Below are positions 45,112-53,931 of a stretch of 64,000 bases of DNA, one piece after another. Every line of letters begins with the position of its first letter. Position 1 is the stretch's first letter. Both the position numbers and the translations under genes were made by a program. This DNA is from Comamonas testosteroni (GTDB lineage: Bacteria; Pseudomonadota; Gammaproteobacteria; Burkholderiales; Burkholderiaceae_C), in the NCBI RefSeq assembly GCF_030505195.1, contig NZ_CP129672.1:372001-436000 (forward strand), in the 5' to 3' direction. The notes below the pieces were generated by a model. The model did not search any database and was not told the DNA's origin. It saw nothing but the letters and a program-made list of their open reading frames with translations.

Positions 45112-45606
45112 TCAGGGGCGATGCTCGGATTCCATATGGCGCACGGCCGCCCTGGCCTGGGTGAGCATATGAAAATCCAGAATGCGTGTCGCCATGATGG
45201 TCTCCCAGAGGAAGCAGCACAGCGCCAGCACAAAGGCCAGCACCCCCAGCAGGAAGCTGAAAACGGCATAGCCGTGGCCGCTGACGCCGTAGGCCTGGCC
45301 CACGAACAGCAGCACGATGGTCAGCCCTATGCACATGCCGCACAGCGTCAGCAGCGCGATGGAGACGTTTGCCAGCCGCCCGCGCTCGCGCAGAAAATGC
45401 AGCTCCTTGAGATGGCGGGCGATCAGATCGTGATCATCCAGGGTGCGCAGGCTTTCCTCCAGCTTGCGAGCGCGGTCAATGATGCGGGCCAGCCGCCCCG
45501 CTACGGAGCCAATCATGCCGGCCACGGCAGTCAGAAAAAAAACCGGCGCAACAGCGAGCTGAATGCTGTGGGTGACGGTCTGTGCGTCGATGGACCAGAT
45601 GCTCAT
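45112..45606 (-). CDS. DUF2721 family membrane protein
   Basis: A 164-residue membrane protein with three hydrophobic segments. The first (IQLAVAPVFFLTAVAGMIGSV) is followed by the conserved basic loop AGRLARIIDRARKLEE characteristic of DUF2721. Its function is unknown. ATG 45606 (MSIWSIDA) is preceded by gaggtc. Confidence 0.85.
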   Translation of the reverse strand: MSIWSIDAQTVTHSIQLAVAPVFFLTAVAGMIGSVAGRLARIIDRARKLEESLRTLDDHDLIARHLKELHFLRERGRLANVSIALLTLCGMCIGLTIVLLFVGQAYGVSGHGYAVFSFLLGVLAFVLALCCFLWETIMATRILDFHMLTQARAAVRHMESEHRP

Positions 45607-45888
45607 AGTGACCTCAAAATCAAGGGCTGTCTCAGCCTCTATTTTTATGCACAAATGTCAGCTCAGTTTTGACTGCGGCCACTCAAAAAACAGCCGACGC
45701 CGAGTTTTCAGGCCGCTACGGCCTGTTTGAGCATCGGATATCGATAGCAGACAGTGTCGACACAGGGCATGAACTTCGCGCCTTGCAGCACCGGCACCGC
45801 GCCGAACGCGACGGCCGCCCCGTCTTTGCGCCTCGCCGCCTCAAAGGAATCGCCCAGATCACCGAAACGATGTCTGGATGCGCTGCTA
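45607..45888. other. Region upstream of the first cobalamin riboswitch
   Basis: A minus-strand open frame (45708-45986) contains protein-like text (FGDLGDSFEAARRKDG, MPCVDTVCYRYPMLKQ), but it has no start or ribosome-binding site I trust and runs into the riboswitch, so it is not called. The rest shows no gene. Confidence 0.35.
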
Positions 45889-45894
45889 TATAAT
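45889..45894 (+). promoter_or_regulatory. Candidate -10 box for the btuCD leader
   Basis: A perfect tataat lies about 55 bases before the riboswitch aptamer. The -35 position (near 45866) shows no good match to TTGACA, so the promoter is only partly supported. Confidence 0.45.
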
Positions 45895-45944
45895 TTTTCG
45901 CTGAAACAAGTCTCGGCACTGCGGTGCCGCAGGCTTTTTCTCCA

Positions 45945-46165
45945 TGCGACAGGTGCCCGGTGCTTCATTGGGTTAAACGGGAACAAGGTTCAAAACCTTG
46001 GCTGCCCCCGCAACGGTAAGCAGATCAAACCACTTCATGGCTTTTGCGCTTGCAGGAGTCCGTCACTGGTGTTCTACGTGGCCTCTTCGACGAGGCGCGC
46101 GACAACGCCGGGAAGGCGAAGTGACATGCCTTGCGCAATCTGCCAGCCCGGATACCGGCCTGTTG
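45945..46165 (+). ncRNA. Cobalamin riboswitch 1
   Basis: The aptamer shows the conserved B12-riboswitch landmarks: an opening caggtgcccggt, aaacgggaacaagg, the B12-box gctgcccccgcaacggtaag, and a closing cagcccggataccggcct. Adenosylcobalamin or methylcobalamin binding normally lowers expression of the downstream uptake genes. It precedes btuC by about 260 bases; a further hairpin (gaccgcc/ggcggtc, 46172-46198) sits in that leader. Confidence 0.93.
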
Positions 46166-46426
46166 AGCGCTGACCGCCCGGGCCCAGCTCCGGCGGTCGG
46201 CATGTGCAACGAGCGTCTGCGGGGAGCAGCGTGACGGCAACAGGCTGCGAGGCTCGCCCTCCGCCCGATCTCGTCACCAGCATGCAGACCGTCTGCCTTG
46301 GCTGATGACAATGAGACACCTTGCACAGGCTTGCGCCTTGCGCCTTGGGCCTGCTGGCACCAGATCTTTTGCCGATTCCGACGGCACCCTGCCCCGCCCC
46401 GCCTGGAGCCACACCCGGCTGCAGCC

Positions 46427-47512
46427 ATGACCCAGCCGTTAACACAGATGTTCGTCCAGCAACGCCATCAGCTGAAGCTATGGCTGGCCATGTTGACGGC
46501 AGTGCTGCTGCTCTCTCTGACTCTGGCCATCACCTTGGGGCCGGTCAGGATCGCTCCTGGGCAAGCCTGGCAGATCACGGCTTATGAGCTGGGTCAGCGC
46601 CTGGGTCTGGACTGGCCTTCCGGCAATTGGAGCAGCGCCCAATACCAGATTGTCTGGCGCGTGCGCCTGCCGCGCGTATTGCTGGCTGCCCTGACCGGCG
46701 CAGGCCTTGCGCTGGTGGGCGTGGCCATGCAGGCCATGGTGCGCAATCCGCTGGCCGACCCCTATCTGCTGGGCGTTTCATCCGGTGCGTCGGTCGGGGC
46801 CGTGAGCGTGCTGGCCTTCGGCGCACTGGCATTTGCCGGCGAGCTGGCCTTGCCGCTGGGAGCTTTCAGCGGTGCGCTGCTGGCCTGTGCGGCCGTGTAC
46901 TTACTGGCTCATGCCAATGGACGACTGCAGGCATCGCGGCTCATTCTGGGCGGCGTGGCCATTGCCTACTGCCTGGGCGGCGTCACCAGTCTGATTGTGC
47001 TGACGGCCGATCAGCGCGAGCTGGCCAATTCCGTGCTCACCTGGACCCTGGGCAGCCTGGCCGGAACCCGCTGGCAGGAGCTGGGCCTGCCGGCCGCCCT
47101 GCTGGCGGCGGGCGTGGCCCTGCTGCTGGCACAGGCCCGCTCGCTCAATGCGCTGCTGGCAGGCGAAGAGACCGCCGCCACGCTGGGGGTGGACACCACT
47201 CGCACCAGGCGCTGGCTATTCGTTCTGGTCTCGATGGTGACGGGCGTGCTGGTGGCGCTGACGGGTCCGATCGGCTTTGTCGGCCTCATCGTGCCCCATG
47301 TCGCCCGCATGCTGGTCGGCTCCGAGCACCGGCGCGTGCTGCCTGTGGCCGCGCTCACAGGCGCCATTTTTCTGATCTGGGTCGATGTGTTCTCGCGCAT
47401 CAGCTTTGCCCCCGCCGAAGTACCTGTGGGTGTCATCACCTCGCTGCTGGGCGGCCCCTTCTTTGTCTGGATGCTATGCCGCAAGAGCGTGCGGGAAAAG
47501 GGCAATCCGTGA
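46427..47512 (+). CDS. btuC: Vitamin B12 ABC transporter permease
   Basis: A 361-residue FecCD-family permease with about ten membrane helices. Family motifs include WRVRLPRVLLAALTGAGLAL, the conserved MQAMVRNPLADPYLLG block, and LTGPIGFVGLIVPHVARMLVG near the C-terminus, the loop that contacts the ATPase. Placement behind a cobalamin riboswitch and before btuD identifies it as the corrinoid permease rather than an iron one. ATG 46427 is chosen; 46448 is an alternative. Its stop overlaps the btuD start. Confidence 0.9.
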   Translation: MTQPLTQMFVQQRHQLKLWLAMLTAVLLLSLTLAITLGPVRIAPGQAWQITAYELGQRLGLDWPSGNWSSAQYQIVWRVRLPRVLLAALTGAGLALVGVAMQAMVRNPLADPYLLGVSSGASVGAVSVLAFGALAFAGELALPLGAFSGALLACAAVYLLAHANGRLQASRLILGGVAIAYCLGGVTSLIVLTADQRELANSVLTWTLGSLAGTRWQELGLPAALLAAGVALLLAQARSLNALLAGEETAATLGVDTTRTRRWLFVLVSMVTGVLVALTGPIGFVGLIVPHVARMLVGSEHRRVLPVAALTGAIFLIWVDVFSRISFAPAEVPVGVITSLLGGPFFVWMLCRKSVREKGNP

Positions 47513-48306
47513 GTTCCGCACCCAGCTCTTCCTGCCTGCTGGAAGCCAGCCGCCTGCATTGGCAGACGGCGGCCACGGCCATAGTCAAGGACATCAGCCT
47601 GCATATCCGGCATGGCGAACTGGTCGGCTTGCTCGGCCCCAATGGCAGCGGCAAGTCCACGCTGCTGCGCATGATCTACCGCATGCTCAGGCCTGCCAGC
47701 GGCGCGGTCTGCATAGACGGACACGACGTCTGGCTGCGCAGCGCCCGGGACAATGCCCGCGCCATGGCGGTGCTGACCCAGGAGAACGCCAGCGAGTTCG
47801 ATCTGCGCGTCTGCGATGTGGTGCTCATGGGCCGCACGCCGCACCAAAGCTCTTTCGCCCGGGACAGCGAGCAGGACTTCCGCATCGTCGCCCAGTCCCT
47901 GGCTCAGGTCCGGGCCCAGTCGCTGGCACAGCGCATGTTCTCAACCCTGTCAGGGGGCGAGAAGCAGCGCGTGCTCATGGCCAGGGCACTGGCCCAGCAG
48001 ACCAGGCTGCTGGTGCTGGACGAGCCCACCAACCATCTGGACGTACGCCACCAGTTCGAGCTGATGAACCTGATCCGCAGCCTGGGCCTGACCACGCTGG
48101 CCGCGCTGCACGAGCTGCCACTGGCTGCCCACTACTGCGACCGCCTGTACCTGCTCAAGGCAGGAGAGCTGGTGGCACAGGGCACACCGGCCCAGGTGCT
48201 GACCGCGCAGACCATTGCCGAAGTCTACGGCGTGCGTGCCCAGGTACGCCTGAGCGAGCGCAGCGGCAGACCGCTGATCGAGTTCATGCCGGACGAGTTG
48301 CTCTAA
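47509..48306 (+). CDS. btuD: Vitamin B12 ABC transporter ATP-binding protein
   Basis: A 265-residue ABC ATPase. Walker A GPNGSGKST is near 46-54, signature LSGGEKQRVLMARAL, Walker B LLVLDEPTNHLD, and H-loop His in ALHELPLAAHY (HEL rather than the usual HDL). The start is a GTG at 47509 overlapping the btuC stop by four bases. It energises corrinoid import. Confidence 0.92.
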   Translation: MSSAPSSSCLLEASRLHWQTAATAIVKDISLHIRHGELVGLLGPNGSGKSTLLRMIYRMLRPASGAVCIDGHDVWLRSARDNARAMAVLTQENASEFDLRVCDVVLMGRTPHQSSFARDSEQDFRIVAQSLAQVRAQSLAQRMFSTLSGGEKQRVLMARALAQQTRLLVLDEPTNHLDVRHQFELMNLIRSLGLTTLAALHELPLAAHYCDRLYLLKAGELVAQGTPAQVLTAQTIAEVYGVRAQVRLSERSGRPLIEFMPDELL

Positions 48307-48369
48307 ATCCCTCTGCGATTCGCCCGGGGACTGATAAACTCTCGCGGCGCCTTGATGGCGCTTCGTTTC

Positions 48370-48600
48370 GGAAGGTGCTCGCTTGACTGCGAGTGAAACG
48401 GGAACAAGGTCTGATCGCAAGCTCAGGAAGCCTTGGCTGCCCCCGCAACGGTAAGCAGGTCAACACACTCATGCGAGCGCATCAGCGCTTGCAGCCACTG
48501 GACATGATCCGGCCCCTCGCATCGCGACGGTCCGCATCCTTCGGGAAGGCGAGTCGTGAATTCAGCAATGAATTGCCTGTGAGCCCGGAGACCGGCCCGC
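48370..48600 (+). ncRNA. Cobalamin riboswitch 2
   Basis: The landmarks are aaggtgctcgctt, gaaacgggaacaagg, the B12-box gctgcccccgcaacggtaag and a closing gagcccggagaccggccc. It controls the long operon from the TonB receptor to the vWA gene, about 150 bases before the receptor start. Confidence 0.94.
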
Positions 48601-48613
48601 CGATGACTCAACT

Positions 48614-48629
48614 CCGCCCCTCGGGGCGG
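48614..48629 (+). promoter_or_regulatory. Hairpin after cobalamin riboswitch 2
   Basis: Arms ccgcccc and ggggcgg form a seven-pair hairpin, with a tight tc loop, 14 bases after the aptamer and followed by tattt. It could be the expression-platform terminator or a translational anti-antisequestor; the T-run is short. Confidence 0.5.
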
Positions 48630-48749
48630 TATTTACGAAAACTGTCTGCGGGGTGCGGATAGCGGCCAGAAAGTGGATTGCGTCATGCCTGGGAAAGGCG
48701 GACCTGTCTGCGGCACAGCTATCCCTTCAGGCAGTTTCGGCCTCGTGAT

Positions 48750-50891
48750 ATGTGCTCTCATCCACAAACCTCTGCTGCTCTTCATTCCGTCCTCAACTCC
48801 AAGCCTCCGCTGCGCCATCTAGGTAGCACTGCACTCAAGCTGCTCTTGCTCTGCCCCGCCGTCGGCATGGCCCAGCAGTCGCTGCCCGAAGTCACAGTGC
48901 GGGAAAACCGCCTGCCCTTGCATGAGCTGCAGACCAGCCAGCCGTCAGTCACGGCCTCCCATGTGAACGTCCCCGTGCTGGATCTTCCGGCCAGCGTCAG
49001 CGGCGTGTCTTCGCTGCAGATCGACGAGCGTGCGGACTATCGGGTCTCCGACGCAGTCACGCGCACCGTGGGCCTGAGCACCTCGGGCACCCCCGGCAAT
49101 GGCGGACTGTCTTTTTCAAGCCGCGGTTTCAATGGCGTGAACTCCATCGGCATTGCCGAGGACGGCATCATGCTGGGCGTGGCCTCGGGCACCGTCAACT
49201 ATCCGGGCGACAGCTGGGGCTATGAGCGCATCGAAGTGCTGCGCGGCCCCGCATCGCTGATGTATGGCAGCGGCACCACAGGTGCCACCATGAATGCCAT
49301 CCGCAAGCAGCCCAGCCGCGAGCGCTCCACCGAAGTGCTGCTGGGAGCAGGCAGCCACGGCAAGGCCTATGCCGGCATCGGCGCCAGTGGCGCACTGGGC
49401 GAGACCCTGAGTTACCGACTCGATGCCTATGGCGACCGCACCGACGGCGAGCGCGAGCTGGGCAAGGCCAGCAGCGGCAAGCTGATGAGCGCACTGCGCT
49501 GGACTCCACGCAGCGATCTGACCGTGGACCTGAGCGCCGACATCAGCCAGCAAAAGCCCGAGCGCTATTTCGGTTCGCCCGTGATCGGCGGACAGATCGT
49601 CAAGGAGCTGCGCAACAAGAACTACAACGTGCTCGATGCCATCGACCAGTTCAAGGATCAGCGCTTCCGTGCCAAGGCCCAGTGGCGTGCCAGCGACGCG
49701 CTGACGGTGCGCAACGAGCTCTATCACTTCAAGTCCGATCGCCACTGGAAGAATATCGAGGCCTACGACTACCAGCCTGCCACCGGCCAGGTGGGGCGAT
49801 CCGACTATCTGGAAATCGGCCACGATGTGCAGCAGACGGGCAATCGCATGGGGCTGGACCTCAAGGCCGCCAACCACCAAATCGCCATGGGCTGGGACCT
49901 CTCCAACGCCCAGTTCACCAGCACCAGCAACTCTCCCTACACCGGTCAGTCCACGGTTTCGGCCTTCAACCCGCAGCATGGCTATTGGGACAGCCCCGCT
50001 GCCTATCTGCCGCGCACGAACTCCAGTCTCCGCCAAAATGCGCTGTATCTTGAAGATGCCTGGAAGATCAGCGAGCAATGGCTGTTGATGGCCGGCATGC
50101 GCCGCGACTGGTATGCCTTCTCGCGCACCAATATTCAGGACGGATCGGGCTTTGACAAGCCCCTGAACGGCACCTCCTGGCGCCTGGGCCTGACTCACAA
50201 GTTCGATGCGCTCAGCAGCGCCTATGTGCAGACCAGCACCGGCCATGACCCCGTCACCAGCCTTCTGGCGATTGCGCAGTCGCAAACCGGCTTCAGCCTC
50301 AGCCAGGGCCGCCAGGTCGAAGTCGGCTACAAGCAGCAACTGGCCGATGGACGTGGCGAATGGACCGTGGCGGCCTATCGCATCGTCAAGGACGACATCA
50401 TCACCCGCGACCCCGATCGTCCGGCACTGTCGGTCCAGGGCGGCAAGCAGTCGTCCAAGGGGATTGAACTGACCGGCCTCATCCATGCCAGCAAGGCGCT
50501 GCGCTTCGAAGGCAATATTGCCTATGTGGATGCAAAGTTCGACCGTTTGCTCGAAGGCAACAAGGGCGTGGACCGTGCAGGCAACCGTCCCAGCAACGTG
50601 CCGCGCGTGACAGCCAACCTCTGGGGCCACTACCGCACCGGCCCGTGGCAGGCATCGCTGGGCATGCGCTATGTGGGCGACCGCTTTGGTGACAACGCCA
50701 ACACCGTTCGCATGCCTTCCTATGTGGTGACCGACGCCGTGCTGAGCTGGGATATGAACCCGCACACAACGCTGCGCCTGGTGGGCCGCAACCTGACCAA
50801 CCGTCTCTATGCCACCTATGCCTACAGCGGCAACCAGTGGCTGCTGGGACGCGGGCGCAGCGTGGAACTGTCCGCGCTGATGCGTTTCTGA
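48750..50891 (+). CDS. TonB-dependent corrinoid receptor
   Basis: A 713-residue outer-membrane receptor. A signal peptide of about 39 residues ends near GMAQ, then a TonB-box-like LPEVTVRENR, a plug domain (DRADYRVSDAV-like DERADYRVSDAVTRTVG, followed by LSFSSRGFNGVNSIGIAEDG and RGPASLMYG), and a beta-barrel ending SVELSALMRF with terminal Phe. There is no STN domain, unlike the iron receptor. Riboswitch control and its partners btuF, cobW and cobN make corrinoids the likely ligand, a BtuB role, though the barrel is not close to E. coli BtuB. ATG 50891 of btuF overlaps its stop. Confidence 0.85.
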   Translation: MCSHPQTSAALHSVLNSKPPLRHLGSTALKLLLLCPAVGMAQQSLPEVTVRENRLPLHELQTSQPSVTASHVNVPVLDLPASVSGVSSLQIDERADYRVSDAVTRTVGLSTSGTPGNGGLSFSSRGFNGVNSIGIAEDGIMLGVASGTVNYPGDSWGYERIEVLRGPASLMYGSGTTGATMNAIRKQPSRERSTEVLLGAGSHGKAYAGIGASGALGETLSYRLDAYGDRTDGERELGKASSGKLMSALRWTPRSDLTVDLSADISQQKPERYFGSPVIGGQIVKELRNKNYNVLDAIDQFKDQRFRAKAQWRASDALTVRNELYHFKSDRHWKNIEAYDYQPATGQVGRSDYLEIGHDVQQTGNRMGLDLKAANHQIAMGWDLSNAQFTSTSNSPYTGQSTVSAFNPQHGYWDSPAAYLPRTNSSLRQNALYLEDAWKISEQWLLMAGMRRDWYAFSRTNIQDGSGFDKPLNGTSWRLGLTHKFDALSSAYVQTSTGHDPVTSLLAIAQSQTGFSLSQGRQVEVGYKQQLADGRGEWTVAAYRIVKDDIITRDPDRPALSVQGGKQSSKGIELTGLIHASKALRFEGNIAYVDAKFDRLLEGNKGVDRAGNRPSNVPRVTANLWGHYRTGPWQASLGMRYVGDRFGDNANTVRMPSYVVTDAVLSWDMNPHTTLRLVGRNLTNRLYATYAYSGNQWLLGRGRSVELSALMRF

Positions 50892-51961
50892 TGCTGCCCA
50901 GGCCTGCTGCCATGCAAGCTCTTGGCTTGAATCGACCCCGCGCCTCGGCGCTGCTGGTGGCATCGCTGCTGCTGGCCGGTTGCGGCAAAGCACCCGAGCC
51001 GCAGGCGGTTGCGGTACCGATGCGCCAGCATCAGCCAGCGCTGGAGTTGCCGGTGTGCGGGCAGACCGTGCGCTACGACAAGGTTCCCCAGCGCGCCGTC
51101 ACCCATGACGTCAACATCACCGAGAGCTTTCTCTATCTGGGTCTGGGCCCGCGCCTGGTCGGCTACTCGGGCATTCCCTCCAGCAAGGAGATCAGCCCCC
51201 AGCTCAAGCCCTGGCTGCAGCGCCTGCCCGATCTTTCATCCCAGGGCATGAACCTGGAGGTATTGCTGGGCGCCGAAGCCGACTTTGTCTTTGGCGGCTG
51301 GAGCTATGGCTTTCGCCAAGGTGGCGTGACCCCGGAGCGCCTGGCCAGCCACGGGATCGCCTCCTATGTGCTGTCCGAATCCTGCATTCGCGTGCAAAAG
51401 CGCGAGCGCATCGCACTGGACGATGCATTGCTGGACATGGAGAACATCAGCCGCATCTTTGGCGTCCTCCCGCAGACCCTGCCACGCATAGACAAACTGC
51501 GGGCCTCCCAGGCACAGCTGCGCCAGCAGATGCAAGGCAATCGCACACTGCCGCGCGTCTTTGTATACGACAGCGGCCAGGAGATTCCCGTCACCGTTGG
51601 TCACTTCGGCATGCCGCAGGCCATGCTGGACGAAGCCGGTGCCAGCAACATCTTTGCAGACCTGAGCCAGAACTGGCAACGCGGCAACTGGGAAGACGTG
51701 ATCGAGCGCGACCCCGAGTGGATCGTGATCATTGACTACGGCCAGCCCGATGCTCAGGGCAAGATCGACTTTTTGCTGCAAAAAAAGGAACTTGAGGTGG
51801 TTTCCGCCATTCGCAACCGCCGGTTCTTCGTGATGAGCTATGCCGAAGCCACACCCGGCCCGCGAAATATCGAAGCCGCACAGCGCCTGGCAGCCGCCTT
51901 GCACCCCGAGCGCAAGATCAGCGTCCAACGCGTGGAGTTCTCTGCAGGAGAGCTGCCGTGA
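50891..51961 (+). CDS. btuF: Periplasmic B12-binding lipoprotein (BtuF-like)
   Basis: A 356-residue ABC-type binding protein of the BtuF/FhuD type. It is a lipoprotein: hydrophobic LLVASLLLAGC with the lipid-carrying Cys around residue 33. The mature part has the class III binding-protein layout (VTHDVNITESFLYLGLGPRLVGYS; DFVFGGWSYGF; VTVGHFGMPQAMLDEAGASNIF). It delivers corrinoid to BtuCD. ATG 50891 overlaps the receptor stop by one base (TGATG), giving coupling; 50912 is an alternative. Confidence 0.85.
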   Translation: MLPRPAAMQALGLNRPRASALLVASLLLAGCGKAPEPQAVAVPMRQHQPALELPVCGQTVRYDKVPQRAVTHDVNITESFLYLGLGPRLVGYSGIPSSKEISPQLKPWLQRLPDLSSQGMNLEVLLGAEADFVFGGWSYGFRQGGVTPERLASHGIASYVLSESCIRVQKRERIALDDALLDMENISRIFGVLPQTLPRIDKLRASQAQLRQQMQGNRTLPRVFVYDSGQEIPVTVGHFGMPQAMLDEAGASNIFADLSQNWQRGNWEDVIERDPEWIVIIDYGQPDAQGKIDFLLQKKELEVVSAIRNRRFFVMSYAEATPGPRNIEAAQRLAAALHPERKISVQRVEFSAGELP

Positions 51962-52779
51962 ACAAGCATCTCCCCACCTCCCAAGCGGCCGATCTAAAGC
52001 AGGCCGCAGCGCCTTCGCTGGCCATCATCCTGCTCAGCCGGGGCGGCGCCTATACCGCAGGCCTGACGGAGCTCAGCGATCTGGCCGCGCGGCTGGCGGC
52101 AGCCATGAGGGCCTCAGGCCAGCCTGTGCAGCAGGTGACCACGGCCTATGTGGACCGCGCCCAGCCCACGCTGAGCGAGGCACTGGACCTGTGTGCCGAG
52201 GCCCGCAGCATTCTGATCCTGCCCGTGATGGTGCCTGACGAAGCCTCGCTGCGCCGCTGGCTGCACAAGCTCATCATGCGCTGGCGTGCAGCACGTGATT
52301 CCTCACAGCCCTCTCCGCGTCTGGTATTTGGTCAACCGCTGCTGCAGCTACCCGGACTGACCGAGTTGCTGGCCCGGTCCGTGGAAGATGCACTGCGCCA
52401 GCCCGATGTGCCCGAGGTGCTGGGCGACGATCCATGGGAGCATGATCCCAAGGGCTGGTCGCTGGTGCCAGAGCACCGCCAGCATGTGCTGTGGTGCGTG
52501 GGCCCGCGCTGCGCGGCCAAGGGAGCGCTGCAGCTATGGCCCACGCTGACGCGAACGATACGTGAAACCCCGGGGCTGAAAAACCGGCTGCAGCCGCTGC
52601 AGACCGGCTGCCAGTACCCCTGCAACCATGGCCCGTTGATGATCGTCTACCCCGACGGCGTCTGGTACGGCCCCATGGATGCCGACAGCATAGTGACCAC
52701 CCTCAAGGGCCATGTGCTGCATGACCGCGTCAACGCGGAGCGCCATGTCCACGGACCAGTCACCTTGAAGCGCCCCTGA
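51958..52779 (+). CDS. CbiX/SirB-like chelatase domain fused to a thioredoxin-like [2Fe-2S] ferredoxin domain
   Basis: A 273-residue fusion. The first half (about 18-125) resembles CbiX/sirohydrochlorin cobaltochelatase: LAIILLSRGGAY, DLAARLAAAMR, TLSEALDLCAEARSILILPVMV. The second half (about 175-255) has the thioredoxin-like ferredoxin layout VLWCVGPRCAAKGALQL, then TGCQYPCNHGPLMIVYPDGVWYG, with four Cys for a [2Fe-2S] cluster. It starts at a GTG overlapping the btuF stop. It may insert or reduce cobalt before chelation; the true role is open, because CobN next door would also do the chelation. Confidence 0.75.
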   Translation: MNKHLPTSQAADLKQAAAPSLAIILLSRGGAYTAGLTELSDLAARLAAAMRASGQPVQQVTTAYVDRAQPTLSEALDLCAEARSILILPVMVPDEASLRRWLHKLIMRWRAARDSSQPSPRLVFGQPLLQLPGLTELLARSVEDALRQPDVPEVLGDDPWEHDPKGWSLVPEHRQHVLWCVGPRCAAKGALQLWPTLTRTIRETPGLKNRLQPLQTGCQYPCNHGPLMIVYPDGVWYGPMDADSIVTTLKGHVLHDRVNAERHVHGPVTLKRP

Positions 52780-52812
52780 TTTCTCTTGCTTTCATCTACC
52801 GGAGATAGATCC

Positions 52813-53868
52813 ATGCAAACCACCAAGATCCCCGCCACCATCGTCACCGGCTTTCTCGGCAGCGGCAAGACCACGCTGATGCGCCATATCCTCGAGCAGG
52901 CCAAGGGTCTGCGAGTGGCGGTCATCGTCAACGAGTTCGGCGAACTGGGCATTGACGGCGAAATCCTCAAGACCTGTGCCATAGGTTGCAAGGAAGAAGG
53001 CGGCGCGGATGCGCAGTCGGGCCAGATCTACGAGCTGGCCAACGGCTGCATGTGCTGCACCGTGCAGGAAGAGTTCTTCCCCGTCATGAAGGCCCTGGCC
53101 GAGCGCCGCGCCGACATCGATGTGCTGCTGATCGAAACCAGTGGCCTGGCCTTGCCCAAGCCCCTGGTCCAGGCCTTCCAGTGGCCCGATATTGCCAATG
53201 TCTTCACCGTCGATTCCGTAGTCACCGTGGTCGACACGCCCGCTGCGGCCGCCGGCCAGTTCGCCCACGACCCGCATGCAGTCGATGAACAGCGTCAGGC
53301 CGACCCCAATCTGGACCACGACGCCAGCCTGCATGAGCTGTTCGAGGATCAGCTCTCGGCCGCCGATCTGGTGGTGCTGTCCAAGGCCGATCTGGTCACG
53401 GCCGAACAACTCGGCCAGGTGCGTGCCCTGGTGGCAGAAGAAATACCTGCCAGTGTGAAGATGATCGAAGCCGTTCAGGGCCAGGTGCCCCTGAACGTGC
53501 TGCTGGGCCAGCATCGCGCCGCGGAGCAGTCGATCGACGACAAGCACAGCCACCACGACCATGACGAAGACCATGACCACGATGCCTTCGACTCACTGCA
53601 CCTCGACCTGGGTGCCGTGGACCGCGAGCGCCTGATGCAGGCCTTGCAGTCCATCGTGGAGCAACATGGCGTGCTGCGCGTCAAGGGCTTTGCCGCTCTG
53701 CCGGGCAAGAAGATGCGTCTGCTGGTGCAGGGCGTGGGCCGCCGTTTTGATGCCTATTTCGACCGTGCCTGGGCCGACGGCGAAGCTGCGGCCACGCGCC
53801 TGGTGTTCATCGGCAAGCAACTGGACGCCGCCGTGCTGCGTCAGGCCTTGCTGGGCGCACAGGCATAA
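52813..53868 (+). CDS. cobW: CobW-family GTP-binding metallochaperone
   Basis: A 351-residue COG0523 GTPase. Walker A is GFLGSGKTT (about residues 13-21), the metal-binding CxCC motif is in NGCMCCTVQEEF, and SKADLV is the guanine motif. An Asp/His-rich stretch (HSHHDHDEDHDHD) lies before the C-terminal domain. It is thought to deliver cobalt to CobN in aerobic cobalamin synthesis. ATG 52813 (MQTTKIPATIVTGF) is preceded by ccggagat. Confidence 0.93.
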   Translation: MQTTKIPATIVTGFLGSGKTTLMRHILEQAKGLRVAVIVNEFGELGIDGEILKTCAIGCKEEGGADAQSGQIYELANGCMCCTVQEEFFPVMKALAERRADIDVLLIETSGLALPKPLVQAFQWPDIANVFTVDSVVTVVDTPAAAAGQFAHDPHAVDEQRQADPNLDHDASLHELFEDQLSAADLVVLSKADLVTAEQLGQVRALVAEEIPASVKMIEAVQGQVPLNVLLGQHRAAEQSIDDKHSHHDHDEDHDHDAFDSLHLDLGAVDRERLMQALQSIVEQHGVLRVKGFAALPGKKMRLLVQGVGRRFDAYFDRAWADGEAAATRLVFIGKQLDAAVLRQALLGAQA

Positions 53869-53890
53869 AGAACAAGCAAAATCAGCCCCA

Positions 53891-53928
53891 ATCGCTTTAC
53901 TGGCAAGCGGATAAAGCTATCTTTTTGA
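53891..53928 (-). repeat. Dispersed AT-rich repeat, copy 5 (abuts the cobN start)
   Basis: On the minus strand: gattcaaaaagatagctt, tatccgcttgccagt. It is one of the best matches to the shared core and ends three bases before ATG 53932, occupying the place where cobN should have its ribosome-binding site. Confidence 0.75.
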
Positions 53929-53931
53929 ATC

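Noticed and set aside
45708..45986. 92-codon minus-strand frame with protein-like composition
   Set aside because: It has no ribosome-binding site, runs into riboswitch 1 and could not be placed in a family; kept only as a note in the intergenic entry.
49116..50993. 625-codon minus-strand frame opposite the corrinoid receptor
   Set aside because: The receptor is supported by riboswitch control and TonB-type motifs; the antisense text is low complexity.
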